64,000 bases of DNA from positions 310,001-374,000 of the forward strand of contig NZ_PKUU01000001.1 of the NCBI RefSeq assembly GCF_002899675.1, read 5' to 3'. Numbering within the stretch: position 1 is the stretch's first letter; every line of letters starts with the position of its first letter. This DNA is from Clostridium sp. chh4-2 (GTDB taxonomy: Bacteria > Bacillota > Clostridia > Lachnospirales > Lachnospiraceae). The notes beneath the pieces are model-generated. The model was not told the origin of the DNA, did no database searches, and was given only the letters and a program-made list of their open reading frames with translations. The position numbers were made by a program, and so were the translations under genes. This document shows positions 15,055 to 24,001 of the stretch, in pieces.

Positions 15055-17016
15055 TTATTTCTGCTCTTCCGTCACTACAACTTTTTTGATTTCTTTGGTT
15101 CTGATTTCTTTACAAATGTCATCGATGAACGCGTCAAGAGCCTTCTGTCCCTCATCTCCATTAAAGCGGCTGCGAACGGAAACCAGACCGTCAGCCTGTT
15201 CCTTCTCTCCTACAACCAGCATATAAGGGATCTTTTTAAGCCTTGCATCACGGATCTTGTAACCGATCTTTTCAGAGCGCTCATCCACGGTGCAGAGGAT
15301 GCCGTTGGCTTTCAGCTGTTCTTCCACTTTCTCCGCATAATCATGATATTTTTCGGAAATAGGAAGCACGCGAACCTGTTCCGGACACAGCCAGGTCGGG
15401 AATGCACCTTCGTATTTCTCAATCAGCCATGCCAAAGTTCTCTCATAACATCCCATGGAAGTTCTGTGGATGATGTAAGGGCGCTTCTTCTCGCCGTCTC
15501 TGTCAATATAGGTCATATCAAACCGTTCTGCCAGGAACATATCCAGCTGAATGGTGATCATCGTATCCTCTTTACCGTATACGTTCTTGGCCTGGATATC
15601 CAGCTTCGGTCCGTAGAACGCCGCCTCTCCGGCTTCTTCCGTGTAATCGATTCCGATATCGTCCAAAATCGTTCTCATCATGCCTTCCACTTCATCCCAA
15701 AGCCCTGCATTGCCCAGGTATTTGTCGGAATTAGCAGGGTCCCATTTAGACATACGGTATGTTACATCGTCTGCAAGTCCTAACGTTGTTAAACAATATT
15801 TAGCCAGATCCACGCAGCCTTTAAACTCATCTTCCAGCTGTTCCGGCGTTACGATCAGATGGCCTTCTGAAATGGTGAACTGGCGCACACGTGTTAAACC
15901 ATGCATTTCACCTGAATCCTCGTTACGGAACAATGTGGATGTCTCGCCGTAGCGGCAAGGCAGGTCACGGTAGGATTTCTGGCTCGCTTTATAAACATAA
16001 TACTGGAATGGACAGGTCATCGGACGGAGTGCGAACACTTCATCGTCCTTCTCCTCATCTCCCAGCACAAACATGCCTTCTTTATAGTGTCCCCAATGAT
16101 CCGAAATCTTATAGAGATCAGATTTTGCCATAAGCGGAGTCTTGGTTCTCATATAACCGCGGCGCTCTTCTTCATCCTCGATCCACCTCTGCAGCGTCTG
16201 TACGATCTTCGTTCCCTTAGGAAGAAGCAATGGAAGTCCCTGTCCGATCACGTCCACGGTTGTGAACAGTTCCAGATCACGTCCCAATTTATTGTGATCG
16301 CGTTTTTTAATATTTTCCAGATATTCCAGGTATTCATTCAGTTCGTCTTTTTTTGCAAATGCGGTGCCGTATACACGGGTCAGCATGGCATTTTTCTCGC
16401 TTCCTCTCCAGTAAGCGCCGGAAGATGAAGTCAGCTTAAATGCTTTGATCGGCTTTGTGCTCATCAGATGAGGGCCTGCACAAAGGTCTGTGAAATCTCC
16501 CTGAGTATAGAAGGATATCTCCGCATCTTCCGGAAGATCCTGAATCAGCTCCACTTTATATGGCTCCCCTTTTTCTTCCATGAACTTAATTGCTTCTTCT
16601 CTCGGAAGGGTAAAGCGTTCAATCTTAGCTCCTTCTTTGATAATCTTCTTCATCTCCGCTTCGATTTTATCAAGATCCTCTCTGGACAAAGAAGGCATAT
16701 CGAAATCATAATAATAACCGGTATCAATGGACGGGCCGATAGCCAGTTTTGCATCCGGATACAGACGCTTTACCGCCTGGGCAAGAACGTGGCTGGTCGT
16801 ATGACGGTATGCGGCAAGACCAGCTTTATCGCCGGCTGTCAGTATGCTCAATTCACTGTCTTCCTCCACAACGGTTCTTAAATCCACCACTTTTCCGTTA
16901 AGTTCCCCTGCACACGCCATTCTGGCAAGCCCTTCGCTGATATCCGAAGCAATATCAATCACCGACATAGGCTGTGCGTATTCTTTCACGCTTCCATCTT
17001 TTAATGTAATCTTCAT
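15055..17016 (-). CDS. thrS: Threonyl-tRNA synthetase
   Basis: 653 residues in the standard order: TGS domain (1-60), editing domain with HTTSHVLAQAVKRLYPDAK (the HxxxH zinc/editing site), class II catalytic core with RPMTCPFQYYVYK and motif 3 GCYERTLAWLIEKYEG, and the C-terminal anticodon-binding domain with LCTVDERSEKIGYKIRDA. It charges tRNA-Thr and edits Ser-tRNA-Thr. ATG at 17016 follows AAAGGAGACAAAGTG; the GTG one codon earlier is too close to the ribosome site. Expression is governed by the T-box leader just upstream. Confidence 0.98.
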   Translation of the reverse strand: MKITLKDGSVKEYAQPMSVIDIASDISEGLARMACAGELNGKVVDLRTVVEEDSELSILTAGDKAGLAAYRHTTSHVLAQAVKRLYPDAKLAIGPSIDTGYYYDFDMPSLSREDLDKIEAEMKKIIKEGAKIERFTLPREEAIKFMEEKGEPYKVELIQDLPEDAEISFYTQGDFTDLCAGPHLMSTKPIKAFKLTSSSGAYWRGSEKNAMLTRVYGTAFAKKDELNEYLEYLENIKKRDHNKLGRDLELFTTVDVIGQGLPLLLPKGTKIVQTLQRWIEDEEERRGYMRTKTPLMAKSDLYKISDHWGHYKEGMFVLGDEEKDDEVFALRPMTCPFQYYVYKASQKSYRDLPCRYGETSTLFRNEDSGEMHGLTRVRQFTISEGHLIVTPEQLEDEFKGCVDLAKYCLTTLGLADDVTYRMSKWDPANSDKYLGNAGLWDEVEGMMRTILDDIGIDYTEEAGEAAFYGPKLDIQAKNVYGKEDTMITIQLDMFLAERFDMTYIDRDGEKKRPYIIHRTSMGCYERTLAWLIEKYEGAFPTWLCPEQVRVLPISEKYHDYAEKVEEQLKANGILCTVDERSEKIGYKIRDARLKKIPYMLVVGEKEQADGLVSVRSRFNGDEGQKALDAFIDDICKEIRTKEIKKVVVTEEQK

Positions 17017-17099
17017 CACTTTGTCTCCTTTATTTGATTTTCAATAAGTGCATTTGAAATACTGCCGCCGCTTCCCGATGACGGGCTTTCGGCTGGATA

Positions 17100-17358
17100 C
17101 AAAAAGTCCCTTCTATATGCCTAAACATATAAAAGGGACGATACACTTCACTGTGTTAATCGCGGTTCCACCCTAATTGTTATTGATCCAACAATCAAAA
17201 CCACTTCATTCTGATGATAACGGAATCACCGTGTCCGATTAAGGACCGCTCCGAGATGGTTTTCAGATATCATTTCCGCAAGGCACTTCCACCATATATG
17301 CCTCTCTCTGTCCGTTCCTCATATCCTACTGTTCTCATCAACGTTTTTTCTATATCTG
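17100..17358 (-). promoter_or_regulatory. T-box riboswitch of thrS
   Basis: On the minus strand the T-box AGGGTGGAACCGCG (17161-17174) is followed by a terminator hairpin GTCCCTTTTATATG...CATATAGAAGGGAC with a T run (17100-17139). Upstream about 180 nt can form stem I. Uncharged tRNA-Thr should stabilise the antiterminator. I could not place the specifier codon with certainty. Confidence 0.9.
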
Positions 17359-17364
17359 CCTATG

Positions 17365-17392
17365 ATTATATCATGTTGAAATCATTTGTCAA
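17365..17392 (-). promoter_or_regulatory. thrS promoter
   Basis: TTGACA, 16 bases, TATAAT on the minus strand. The -35 overlaps the 3' end of the upstream gene. Confidence 0.8.
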
Positions 17393-19013
17393 CCGGTTGA
17401 TCCAAACTGTCGTTTAACTCTCTTACTGCCTCAATGCAGCTCAGTTCCTCGCCGTCTAAGCTGTACAGCTGCCCATCCTGTTCATAAGTAAATACATTCA
17501 CATTATCAATATAAACCTCGTCATCGCAGGCAATTGTGATCTTAGTGAAATTCAGCGGCCCGAAATCCAGATCCACCTGAGTATCTCCTTTAACATTGAC
17601 CAGCTTGCTCACATTTCCCAATGTGACGATAACCGTACTCAGGGATTCACTGTCCGCCCTCAGCCGTACTCTGATATTCTTATTCTGCCTGGAACCTCCT
17701 CTGGTTCCTATATTCTGGCTGATCTGGCTTCCCTTTCCCGAAAGTTTTGCCATCTTATTGGACTCTCTGTTCACAATGCTGCTTCCCCGCCCAAGTGTCC
17801 ATTCTTTTCCGTCCAATCCGAACTGAGAGTTGAAGACAAGGTTGTTCGTATAGTTTCGGTAAGTCCAGATGCCGTAGCCCATCGTCTTCGCCTTTAATAC
17901 AGGCTCTAAAGAAGACAGAAATTCAGGGCGCTGATCCGCATCGATCCGGGCGTTGTGGCCGAATTCCTCAGTGGTATCCATAAACAGAAGCTGATCCACA
18001 TATAAAGGCTTGCCGCCGCTGAAAAAGCTGGCCAGATCCAAGAAATTGTTTAAATGACCCAGCACCGATTCAGCGCTGACCACTTCACCCTCGTTCATCT
18101 GTCCCATAGACGTCCCAAACATCAGCGATGTATAAGGCGCAGTACCGCAGGGAAACGTGTTGTAATGATCCGCTCCCACCAAGCCGCCGTCACCATCCGT
18201 GACCGGGTCCACATCCAGCCGTACTTCCATGGATAGTTCCGGAAATACCGTTTGAGTATCCGCTAAAAGCTTATTTAAAAAATCATCATAAAATTGGTAA
18301 AAGCAGAGAAATGCCTTATCCTCTCTGGGAGGAAGGTAGATATCATCAAAACTTTTTAATTCCGTTCCGTAATATTCCTGAACTTCTTCCAGTTTATAGT
18401 GTTCAATCATGTAATCCTGATAACCCACGATCTCCGCCATGCGGATACTGGTGCTTCCCCGCCCCATACTTCCTGCAGAATCAACGAAATTCCAGAAATC
18501 TTCCCAAGTAAGAAATCCACCGTAAAAATTGGGATGGGAGGACGCCTTTTCATAGACCGTCTTCGCATAATCCAGCCACGCTTCCTTGGTGCTTTCCTGG
18601 TAAAGCAGTCCCTGATACCGGGGCAGAACGCTTTCCTGGGAGTAATAATCCCAGGTATAACCAACCCTGAGCTCCACCCAAAGTCCGTTGTTCTCGGCCG
18701 CCTTCATCACCTTATCCAGCTTCTTCCACGCATAGGAATTATAAGAAACGGGAGAAATCTGAGGCTGAAATTCCCGCCAGGGAAGTGCCAATATGATACT
18801 GTTGAATCCATCCTTTGCAATCTGCGCCAGCTCCTGATCCATATTCGGACTTTCACTGTTCCAGAAATTCACCACCCAGTCATCCGAATAATAGGTAGCT
18901 GATTTTAAATATTCAGGTTTTTCTGTAAAATCATGGTTCTTGGTTTCAAATCCGCACAATAAAACCCAGGCTGCCGCCATACAAAGGAGGATTTTAATTT
19001 TTCTTTTGCTCAT
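17382..19013 (-). CDS. Secreted glycoside hydrolase-like protein, GH5-type barrel predicted
   Basis: 543 residues. An N-terminal signal sequence (MSKRKIKILLCMAAAWVLLCG) is followed by a barrel-like region: LAQIAKDGFNSIILALPWREFQP, LDKVMKAAENNGLWVELRVGYTWDYY and YGGFLTWEDFWNF, in which Glu171 sits where GH5-like enzymes place the acid/base. About residues 400-510 form a beta-rich carbohydrate-binding-like module (FNSQFGLDGKEWTLGRG...). The substrate is unknown and the nucleophile was not located with confidence. Cys20 could be a lipobox Cys but the preceding Leu is unfavourable. It follows the AEC carrier gene by 9 bases in the same operon. ATG after AGAGGATTTTT. Confidence 0.6.
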   Translation of the reverse strand: MSKRKIKILLCMAAAWVLLCGFETKNHDFTEKPEYLKSATYYSDDWVVNFWNSESPNMDQELAQIAKDGFNSIILALPWREFQPQISPVSYNSYAWKKLDKVMKAAENNGLWVELRVGYTWDYYSQESVLPRYQGLLYQESTKEAWLDYAKTVYEKASSHPNFYGGFLTWEDFWNFVDSAGSMGRGSTSIRMAEIVGYQDYMIEHYKLEEVQEYYGTELKSFDDIYLPPREDKAFLCFYQFYDDFLNKLLADTQTVFPELSMEVRLDVDPVTDGDGGLVGADHYNTFPCGTAPYTSLMFGTSMGQMNEGEVVSAESVLGHLNNFLDLASFFSGGKPLYVDQLLFMDTTEEFGHNARIDADQRPEFLSSLEPVLKAKTMGYGIWTYRNYTNNLVFNSQFGLDGKEWTLGRGSSIVNRESNKMAKLSGKGSQISQNIGTRGGSRQNKNIRVRLRADSESLSTVIVTLGNVSKLVNVKGDTQVDLDFGPLNFTKITIACDDEVYIDNVNVFTYEQDGQLYSLDGEELSCIEAVRELNDSLDQPVDK

Positions 19014-19022
19014 AAAAATCCT

Positions 19023-19943
19023 CTATAAAATAATAATCAGCGCAATCGTGATGGATATGATGCTGACAAGTATGGAAAGTGAATTTACCGCGCTTGCCAA
19101 TTCCACATCCCCGCCTAAATTGCCTGTAAATGCCGGAGATACCGATGAAACAGGGCCGAATGAAAGAATTGCCAGCGCCTGACGCACTTCCAGCTCAAAC
19201 GGCATAAGAAAGTAAAAGGCAAGGGAAAATAACACGGCAGTTCCGTAACGCAGCACCAGAAGTTTCATAATCCTGGCTGCTTTTCCTTTATCCAAATTCA
19301 CCTCAAAGCCGATTCCCAGCATTAAAAGGGCCAGAAACGCATTGGCGCCCCCAACCGTTCCGGTAAAGTCAATGAGAAGGGAAGGGAGTTTTACATTCAT
19401 TATGGTTAATGTTGTCATCACAACATAAGAATCAAAAGGCACGGAAGAAAACAGCTTGCGCAAAACGGCCTTTATGGAAACCTTCTCTCCGGTTCCCATA
19501 ACAGCCGATGCCAGACTGTAAGTAATCCCCGTGCACATAACTGCGTTTCCGGCGTCAAACAAACTGGTTGCCGCAAAACCAACCGGCCCTAAAAAGCTCT
19601 GCACAAACGGCACTGTAAAATTGCCGATATTGTATCCGGACAAGTTGATCATATCAAACATCTTGTCTTCTTTTGATCTGCCGAGATTTATCATAAATCC
19701 CAGCAGAACCAGAAGAATATTGCTGACCAGACCGATGACGCACATCATCAGCAGTGACTTTTCCATGGTGATCTTACTGAAATTCGATATGATCGCCGAC
19801 GGCAAAGTGATATTAATTACAATTTTAGAAATCAGGAAAAAATCTTTTGCATGAAAGAAGCCTCTGCGCTTCAGCACATAACCGACGGCTATAATCATGA
19901 CAAAAGCAAATGCCCTTGAAAAAACCGGTAATATAGCAGCCAT
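19023..19943 (-). CDS. AEC-family permease (auxin efflux carrier type)
   Basis: 306 residues with about ten hydrophobic segments in two five-helix halves, beginning with FAFVMIIAVGYVLKRRGFF and containing NLSGYNIGNFTVPFVQSFLG, a crossover-loop motif of this family. Bacterial AEC proteins export or exchange small organic acids such as malate; the substrate here is unknown. Its start overlaps the ilvE stop by one base (TAATG), so it is translated with ilvE, hinting at a branched-chain keto or amino acid, but that is speculative. Confidence 0.85.
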   Translation of the reverse strand: MAAILPVFSRAFAFVMIIAVGYVLKRRGFFHAKDFFLISKIVINITLPSAIISNFSKITMEKSLLMMCVIGLVSNILLVLLGFMINLGRSKEDKMFDMINLSGYNIGNFTVPFVQSFLGPVGFAATSLFDAGNAVMCTGITYSLASAVMGTGEKVSIKAVLRKLFSSVPFDSYVVMTTLTIMNVKLPSLLIDFTGTVGGANAFLALLMLGIGFEVNLDKGKAARIMKLLVLRYGTAVLFSLAFYFLMPFELEVRQALAILSFGPVSSVSPAFTGNLGGDVELASAVNSLSILVSIISITIALIIIL

Positions 19944-21013
19944 TACTTAACTTCTACGCTCCATCCTTCAGGTCCTTCAATCTTACCTAACTGAATTCCG
20001 GTAATGGTATCATAGATTCTCTGGGTTACGGCTCCGATTTTTCCTCCGCCGATTTCCATTCTCTCCTCTTCATAGCGAAGCTCTCCTACAGGAGAAACCA
20101 CCGCTGCTGTTCCGGTTCCGAAACACTCTTCCATCTCGCCTGATTCAGCAGCTGCTACCACCTCATCCACTGAGATTCTTCTCTCTTCTACCGGAATGCC
20201 CCATTCCTTGCAGAGTGCGATTACAGAATCTCTTGTAACACCCGGCAGAATGCTTCCGTTGAGTTCCGGAGTTATAACAACGCCGTTGATCTTAAAGAAG
20301 ATGTTCATAGCTCCGACTTCTTCGATGTATTTACGGTGAACGCCGTCCAGCCACAGTACCTGGGAATATCCTTCGTCATGCGCTTTCACCTGGGAAGCCA
20401 GAGATGCAACATAATTGCCGCCTGTCTTCGCTTCTCCAATACCGCCTTTTACGGCTCTTACATACTCGTCTTCGATCCAGATCTTAACCGGATTAATGCC
20501 TGTTTCATAATAAGCGCCCACCGGTGAAAGAATGATGATAAATTTATAAGTGTTCGACGGTCTTACTCCTAAAAATGGATCTGTCGCAATGACAAATGGT
20601 CTGATATAAAGGGAAGTTCCCGGTTTTGTAGGAATCCAGTCGGAATCCAGCTTAACAAGCTGAATCAGTGCATCCATGAATAAGTCCTTTGGAATCTCCG
20701 GCATACACAGTCTTCTGTTGCTGCTGGCAGCTCTTTCAATATTTTTATCAGGGCGGAATAACAGAATTCTTCCGTCTTCTGCCTTATATGCCTTTAATCC
20801 TTCAAACATCTCCTGACCATAGTGGAATACCATGGCAGACGGTTCCAGAACAAGGGGCTGGTAAGGGATAATTCTCGCGTCAATCCATCCTTTTCCCTCT
20901 ACATAATCTGCTACAAACATGTGGTCTGTAAAAATCGTTCCAAATACCAATGGGTTGTCCTTTCCTGGTTTTTCCTTCGGACAAGTTGTCTTCTCAATTC
21001 TTATGTTGCTCAT
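19943..21013 (-). CDS. ilvE: Branched-chain amino acid aminotransferase
   Basis: 356 residues, PLP fold type IV. GEAKTGGNYVASL holds the Schiff-base Lys, FEGLKAYKAEDG and LPGVTRDSVIALCKEWG are family motifs, and the length fits the eukaryote-like BCAT subgroup found in Firmicutes. It interconverts Leu, Ile and Val with their 2-keto acids. Start ATG at 21013 follows GGAAAGGAAGAAAAAGCGCT; the frame upstream to 21097 has no ribosome site and is ignored. First gene of ilvE-AEC-hydrolase. No T-box is visible in the 70-base gap upstream. Confidence 0.94.
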   Translation of the reverse strand: MSNIRIEKTTCPKEKPGKDNPLVFGTIFTDHMFVADYVEGKGWIDARIIPYQPLVLEPSAMVFHYGQEMFEGLKAYKAEDGRILLFRPDKNIERAASSNRRLCMPEIPKDLFMDALIQLVKLDSDWIPTKPGTSLYIRPFVIATDPFLGVRPSNTYKFIIILSPVGAYYETGINPVKIWIEDEYVRAVKGGIGEAKTGGNYVASLASQVKAHDEGYSQVLWLDGVHRKYIEEVGAMNIFFKINGVVITPELNGSILPGVTRDSVIALCKEWGIPVEERRISVDEVVAAAESGEMEECFGTGTAAVVSPVGELRYEEERMEIGGGKIGAVTQRIYDTITGIQLGKIEGPEGWSVEVK

Positions 21014-21083
21014 AGCGCTTTTTCTTCCTTTCCCACACTGGCTTAAAATGTCAGCAAATTTATAAATCATTATCAACCAAAAC

Positions 21084-22451
21084 CTAGGATCTGTCAATAG
21101 ATATTAAATGTTTTTTCAGCCATCCGCCGCTCAAATAACGCCACAGATAGATGGAAGCCCGGGCCACCCAGTCCAGAATCATGGCAATCCAAACACCTAC
21201 CAATCCCATTCCCATATATCGTCCCAGCACATAGCTCATCAGTACTCTGCAGAAGATCATGGAAAGCACGGTGATTACCATCGCAAATTTGGCGTCATCA
21301 GCGGCCCTCAGCGCATTGGGAAGCGCAAAGGACGGCGGCCATATCAGCACACAGCAGATTCCATGGATCATGCTGACCTTCCATGCCAGCTCGCTTGTTT
21401 CCTGAGACATCCGGTAAAATCCGATAATATGATGCAGTCCTAATATCATAGGCAGACAGATCGCAAGGTGGGCGGCCGCAACCAATAGGCACAGTTTCAT
21501 TGTATATTTTTTCGCCTCGTCAAAACGTTTTGCCCCCACAGTCTGACCCACAACAGTGACGATTGCAAGCCCAATTGCAGTGCCGGGTATCACCTGGAAA
21601 GAAGCGATGGTATTACTCACCGCATTGGCAGCTATTGAAACAGTGCCAAAGCTGCTGATCAGCCCGGCCACCATAAGCTTGCCTCCCTGGAACAACCCGT
21701 TTTCAATCGCAACCGGTATCCCAACATGCATAATCTGGGCCACCATATACCGGTTTATACGGAAATTAAATTTCCGGCTGATATGAAGGGGAAGCTTTTG
21801 ATTTCTGACCACATTTACCATAATAACCGCAGCGACCACCCTGGACGTTAATGTGGAAATACCGGCTCCCTCCACTTCCATATGAAATCCGAAGATCAGA
21901 CAGGCGTTGCCCACTATATTGATCGCATTCATCAAAGCGGATACTTTCATGGATATGAGGGAATTGCCCATGGACCGGCAGATGGCCGCACATCCGTTGT
22001 AAACCGCTAAAAAAGGGAAGGATAAGGCGGTCAGATAGAAATATGTTCTGGCATAGCTCATAACCGCAGGCTCAATCCGCCCGTAAATTCCCCTTAGAAT
22101 TTGGAAATTAAACAATAAAGAAAACGAGGTAATAACCGTTGCCAGCATTAAAACAACCAATACCAGCTGATCCGCCGCTTTACAGGCTGTCTTTTGATCT
22201 TCTCCTCCCAAGTAATGTGAGGAAACCACCGCTCCACCGGTAGCTAATGCAGTAAAAACATTGATCAAAAGTATATTCAGCGTATCCACAAGAGAGATTC
22301 CCGATACGGCGGCCTCTCCCACATTTGCAATCATGACCGTATCGGCCATACCTACCATAACCGCCAAAAACTGTTCAATAATCAGCGGCAGTATCAAACG
22401 CCGGATAGCCGCAGTGGAAAACAGCGGAGCTTTGCTTTTTGTTTGTTCCAT
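21084..22451 (-). CDS. MATE-family efflux transporter
   Basis: 455 residues with twelve hydrophobic helices. IIEQFLAVMVGMADTVMIANVGEAAVSGISLVD is the first MATE repeat and GTAIGLAIVTVVGQTVGAKRFDEAKKYT the second. Na+- or H+-driven export of cationic drugs or metabolites is expected. ATG at 22451 lies one base after the stop of the upstream MATE gene (TAAGATG), with AGAGGTTTAAG as ribosome site, so the pair is translationally coupled. Confidence 0.92.
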   Translation of the reverse strand: MEQTKSKAPLFSTAAIRRLILPLIIEQFLAVMVGMADTVMIANVGEAAVSGISLVDTLNILLINVFTALATGGAVVSSHYLGGEDQKTACKAADQLVLVVLMLATVITSFSLLFNFQILRGIYGRIEPAVMSYARTYFYLTALSFPFLAVYNGCAAICRSMGNSLISMKVSALMNAINIVGNACLIFGFHMEVEGAGISTLTSRVVAAVIMVNVVRNQKLPLHISRKFNFRINRYMVAQIMHVGIPVAIENGLFQGGKLMVAGLISSFGTVSIAANAVSNTIASFQVIPGTAIGLAIVTVVGQTVGAKRFDEAKKYTMKLCLLVAAAHLAICLPMILGLHHIIGFYRMSQETSELAWKVSMIHGICCVLIWPPSFALPNALRAADDAKFAMVITVLSMIFCRVLMSYVLGRYMGMGLVGVWIAMILDWVARASIYLWRYLSGGWLKKHLISIDRS

Positions 22452-22452
22452 C

Positions 22453-23829
22453 TTAAACCTCTTTCTTCCGTTCGGATCTGTTGTCACTCAATTCAGGCCA
22501 TACCGTTACCAGCATGGTGCCGAAACAGGCAACGCCGCCGATAAAGTTGGATATGGGTTCCGCCATAAAGATACCGTCTGTCCCCATTCCAAACCGGGGC
22601 AGTAAAAAGATCAATGGAATAACAATAATCACCTTTCTGAAAATAGAGAAAAATACGGCTCTCTTTGACTTTCCAAGAGCCACAAATACGGCCTGCCCTG
22701 CAAACTGCAAGGACATCATAAAAAATCCAAAATAGTAGATCTGCATGGCCGGAACCCCTGCTGCAACAAGTTCCGTATCCTTATTAAAGATACGGATGAA
22801 AAATTCCGGATAGCCATGAACCAGAAGCCACATAAAAGAGGTGTAGATAATGGAAACTGCGGAAGTAAATATAATGGCTTTTTTCACCCGCTTATACTCC
22901 CTCGCCCCATAATTAAATCCCATAACCGGCTGCGCACTGTTGGTAACACCGTTAACCGGCATGGAAATCACCTCGCGGACAGAGTTGACCACCGTCATAA
23001 TTCCCACGTACAGATCCCCGCCATACTGCTGTAAGCTGGCATTATACATGATCTGTACCAAACTGTTGGTGATAGCCATGGTAAACCCGGACATGCCCAA
23101 TCCCACAATGCTGAGTACCCGGCTTTTTTTCAAATGAAAGCAGGAAACCTTCAGTTTCAGTATCGTCTTTTTCCCGGTCAGGAAATGAACGATCCAAACA
23201 GCGGATAATCCCTGGGAGATTACGGTAGCCACCGCAGCTCCCCTAACCCCCATATTCAATACAAAGATAAAAATAGGGTCCAGGATAATATTAGTAACTG
23301 CTCCCAAAAGCACGGTCATCATTCCGATCCGCCCAAAGCCCTGAGAGTTGATGAAACTGTTCATTCCCAACCCCACCATGACAAACAGGCTTCCCAACAG
23401 ATAGATTGTCACATACTGGTCGGCAAATGGAAATGTCATGTCGCTGGCCCCAAATAAATACAGCATAGGCCGTTTTAAAAGCAAACCAAGAACGGTTATC
23501 ACAATTCCTACAATGATCATCATGGCAAATGAATTGCCCATGATCGCTTCCGCCTCTTTATTATTTCCCCGCCCCCTTTCGATCGAACACAAAGGAGCGC
23601 CTCCCATCCCAAATAAATTCGCAAAAGCAATTACTATGGAAATAATTGGAAGGCAAAGCCCGATCCCCGTCAGGGAAAGGGTGGCATGATCCGGTATCCT
23701 GCCTATGTATATGCGGTCAACAATGTTATAAAGCACGTTAATCAGCTGCGCCAGCGTCATGGGCACCGCCAAATTCAAAATATTTTTAACAATGCTGCCC
23801 TTGGAAAAATCATTTTTTGTCTCTTCCAT
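22453..23829 (-). CDS. MATE-family efflux transporter
   Basis: 458 residues, twelve predicted helices, with LAVPMTLAQLINVLYNIVDRIYIGRIPD at the start and the central QPVMGFNYGAREYKRVKKA, which is the MepA-like signature. It is the first gene of a two-MATE operon. The two proteins are clearly different subfamilies, not a recent duplication. MATEs normally work as monomers, so joint transcription may reflect a shared inducer. ATG after TAAGGTGAGGGT. Confidence 0.92.
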   Translation of the reverse strand: MEETKNDFSKGSIVKNILNLAVPMTLAQLINVLYNIVDRIYIGRIPDHATLSLTGIGLCLPIISIVIAFANLFGMGGAPLCSIERGRGNNKEAEAIMGNSFAMMIIVGIVITVLGLLLKRPMLYLFGASDMTFPFADQYVTIYLLGSLFVMVGLGMNSFINSQGFGRIGMMTVLLGAVTNIILDPIFIFVLNMGVRGAAVATVISQGLSAVWIVHFLTGKKTILKLKVSCFHLKKSRVLSIVGLGMSGFTMAITNSLVQIMYNASLQQYGGDLYVGIMTVVNSVREVISMPVNGVTNSAQPVMGFNYGAREYKRVKKAIIFTSAVSIIYTSFMWLLVHGYPEFFIRIFNKDTELVAAGVPAMQIYYFGFFMMSLQFAGQAVFVALGKSKRAVFFSIFRKVIIVIPLIFLLPRFGMGTDGIFMAEPISNFIGGVACFGTMLVTVWPELSDNRSERKKEV

Positions 23830-23939
23830 ACCCTCACCTTATCTTTCCATTTTCAATATTCATTGCCAATTATAGCACCATCACGGGAGACGGCGCAATA
23901 AGAAAAGGCGGAAAGTCTGTTTCCTTATTTAACACAATA

Positions 23940-23975
23940 GAAAAACTGCCAACCCGATATTCTTAGGTTGGCAGC
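23940..23975 (-). terminator. Terminator of the jacalin/caspase-like gene
   Basis: CTGCCAACC...GGTTGGCAG followed by TTTTTCT on the minus strand, 25 bases past the stop. Confidence 0.85.
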
Positions 23976-24001
23976 TTATTACAATTTCGAAGTTTTTCAA
24001 A

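Noticed and set aside
17382..19013. Lipoprotein assignment for the glycosidase-like protein
   Set aside because: Residue before Cys20 is Leu, not Gly/Ala/Ser, so the lipobox is unconvincing; kept as a plain secreted protein.
20300..20600. Long plus-strand frames opposite ilvE, pheT and the exporters
   Set aside because: Shadows of real genes; no ribosome sites and no recognisable domains.
21014..21083. T-box or leucine-type leader before ilvE
   Set aside because: The gap to the preceding gene is only 70 bases and has no AGGGTGG motif or terminator pair.
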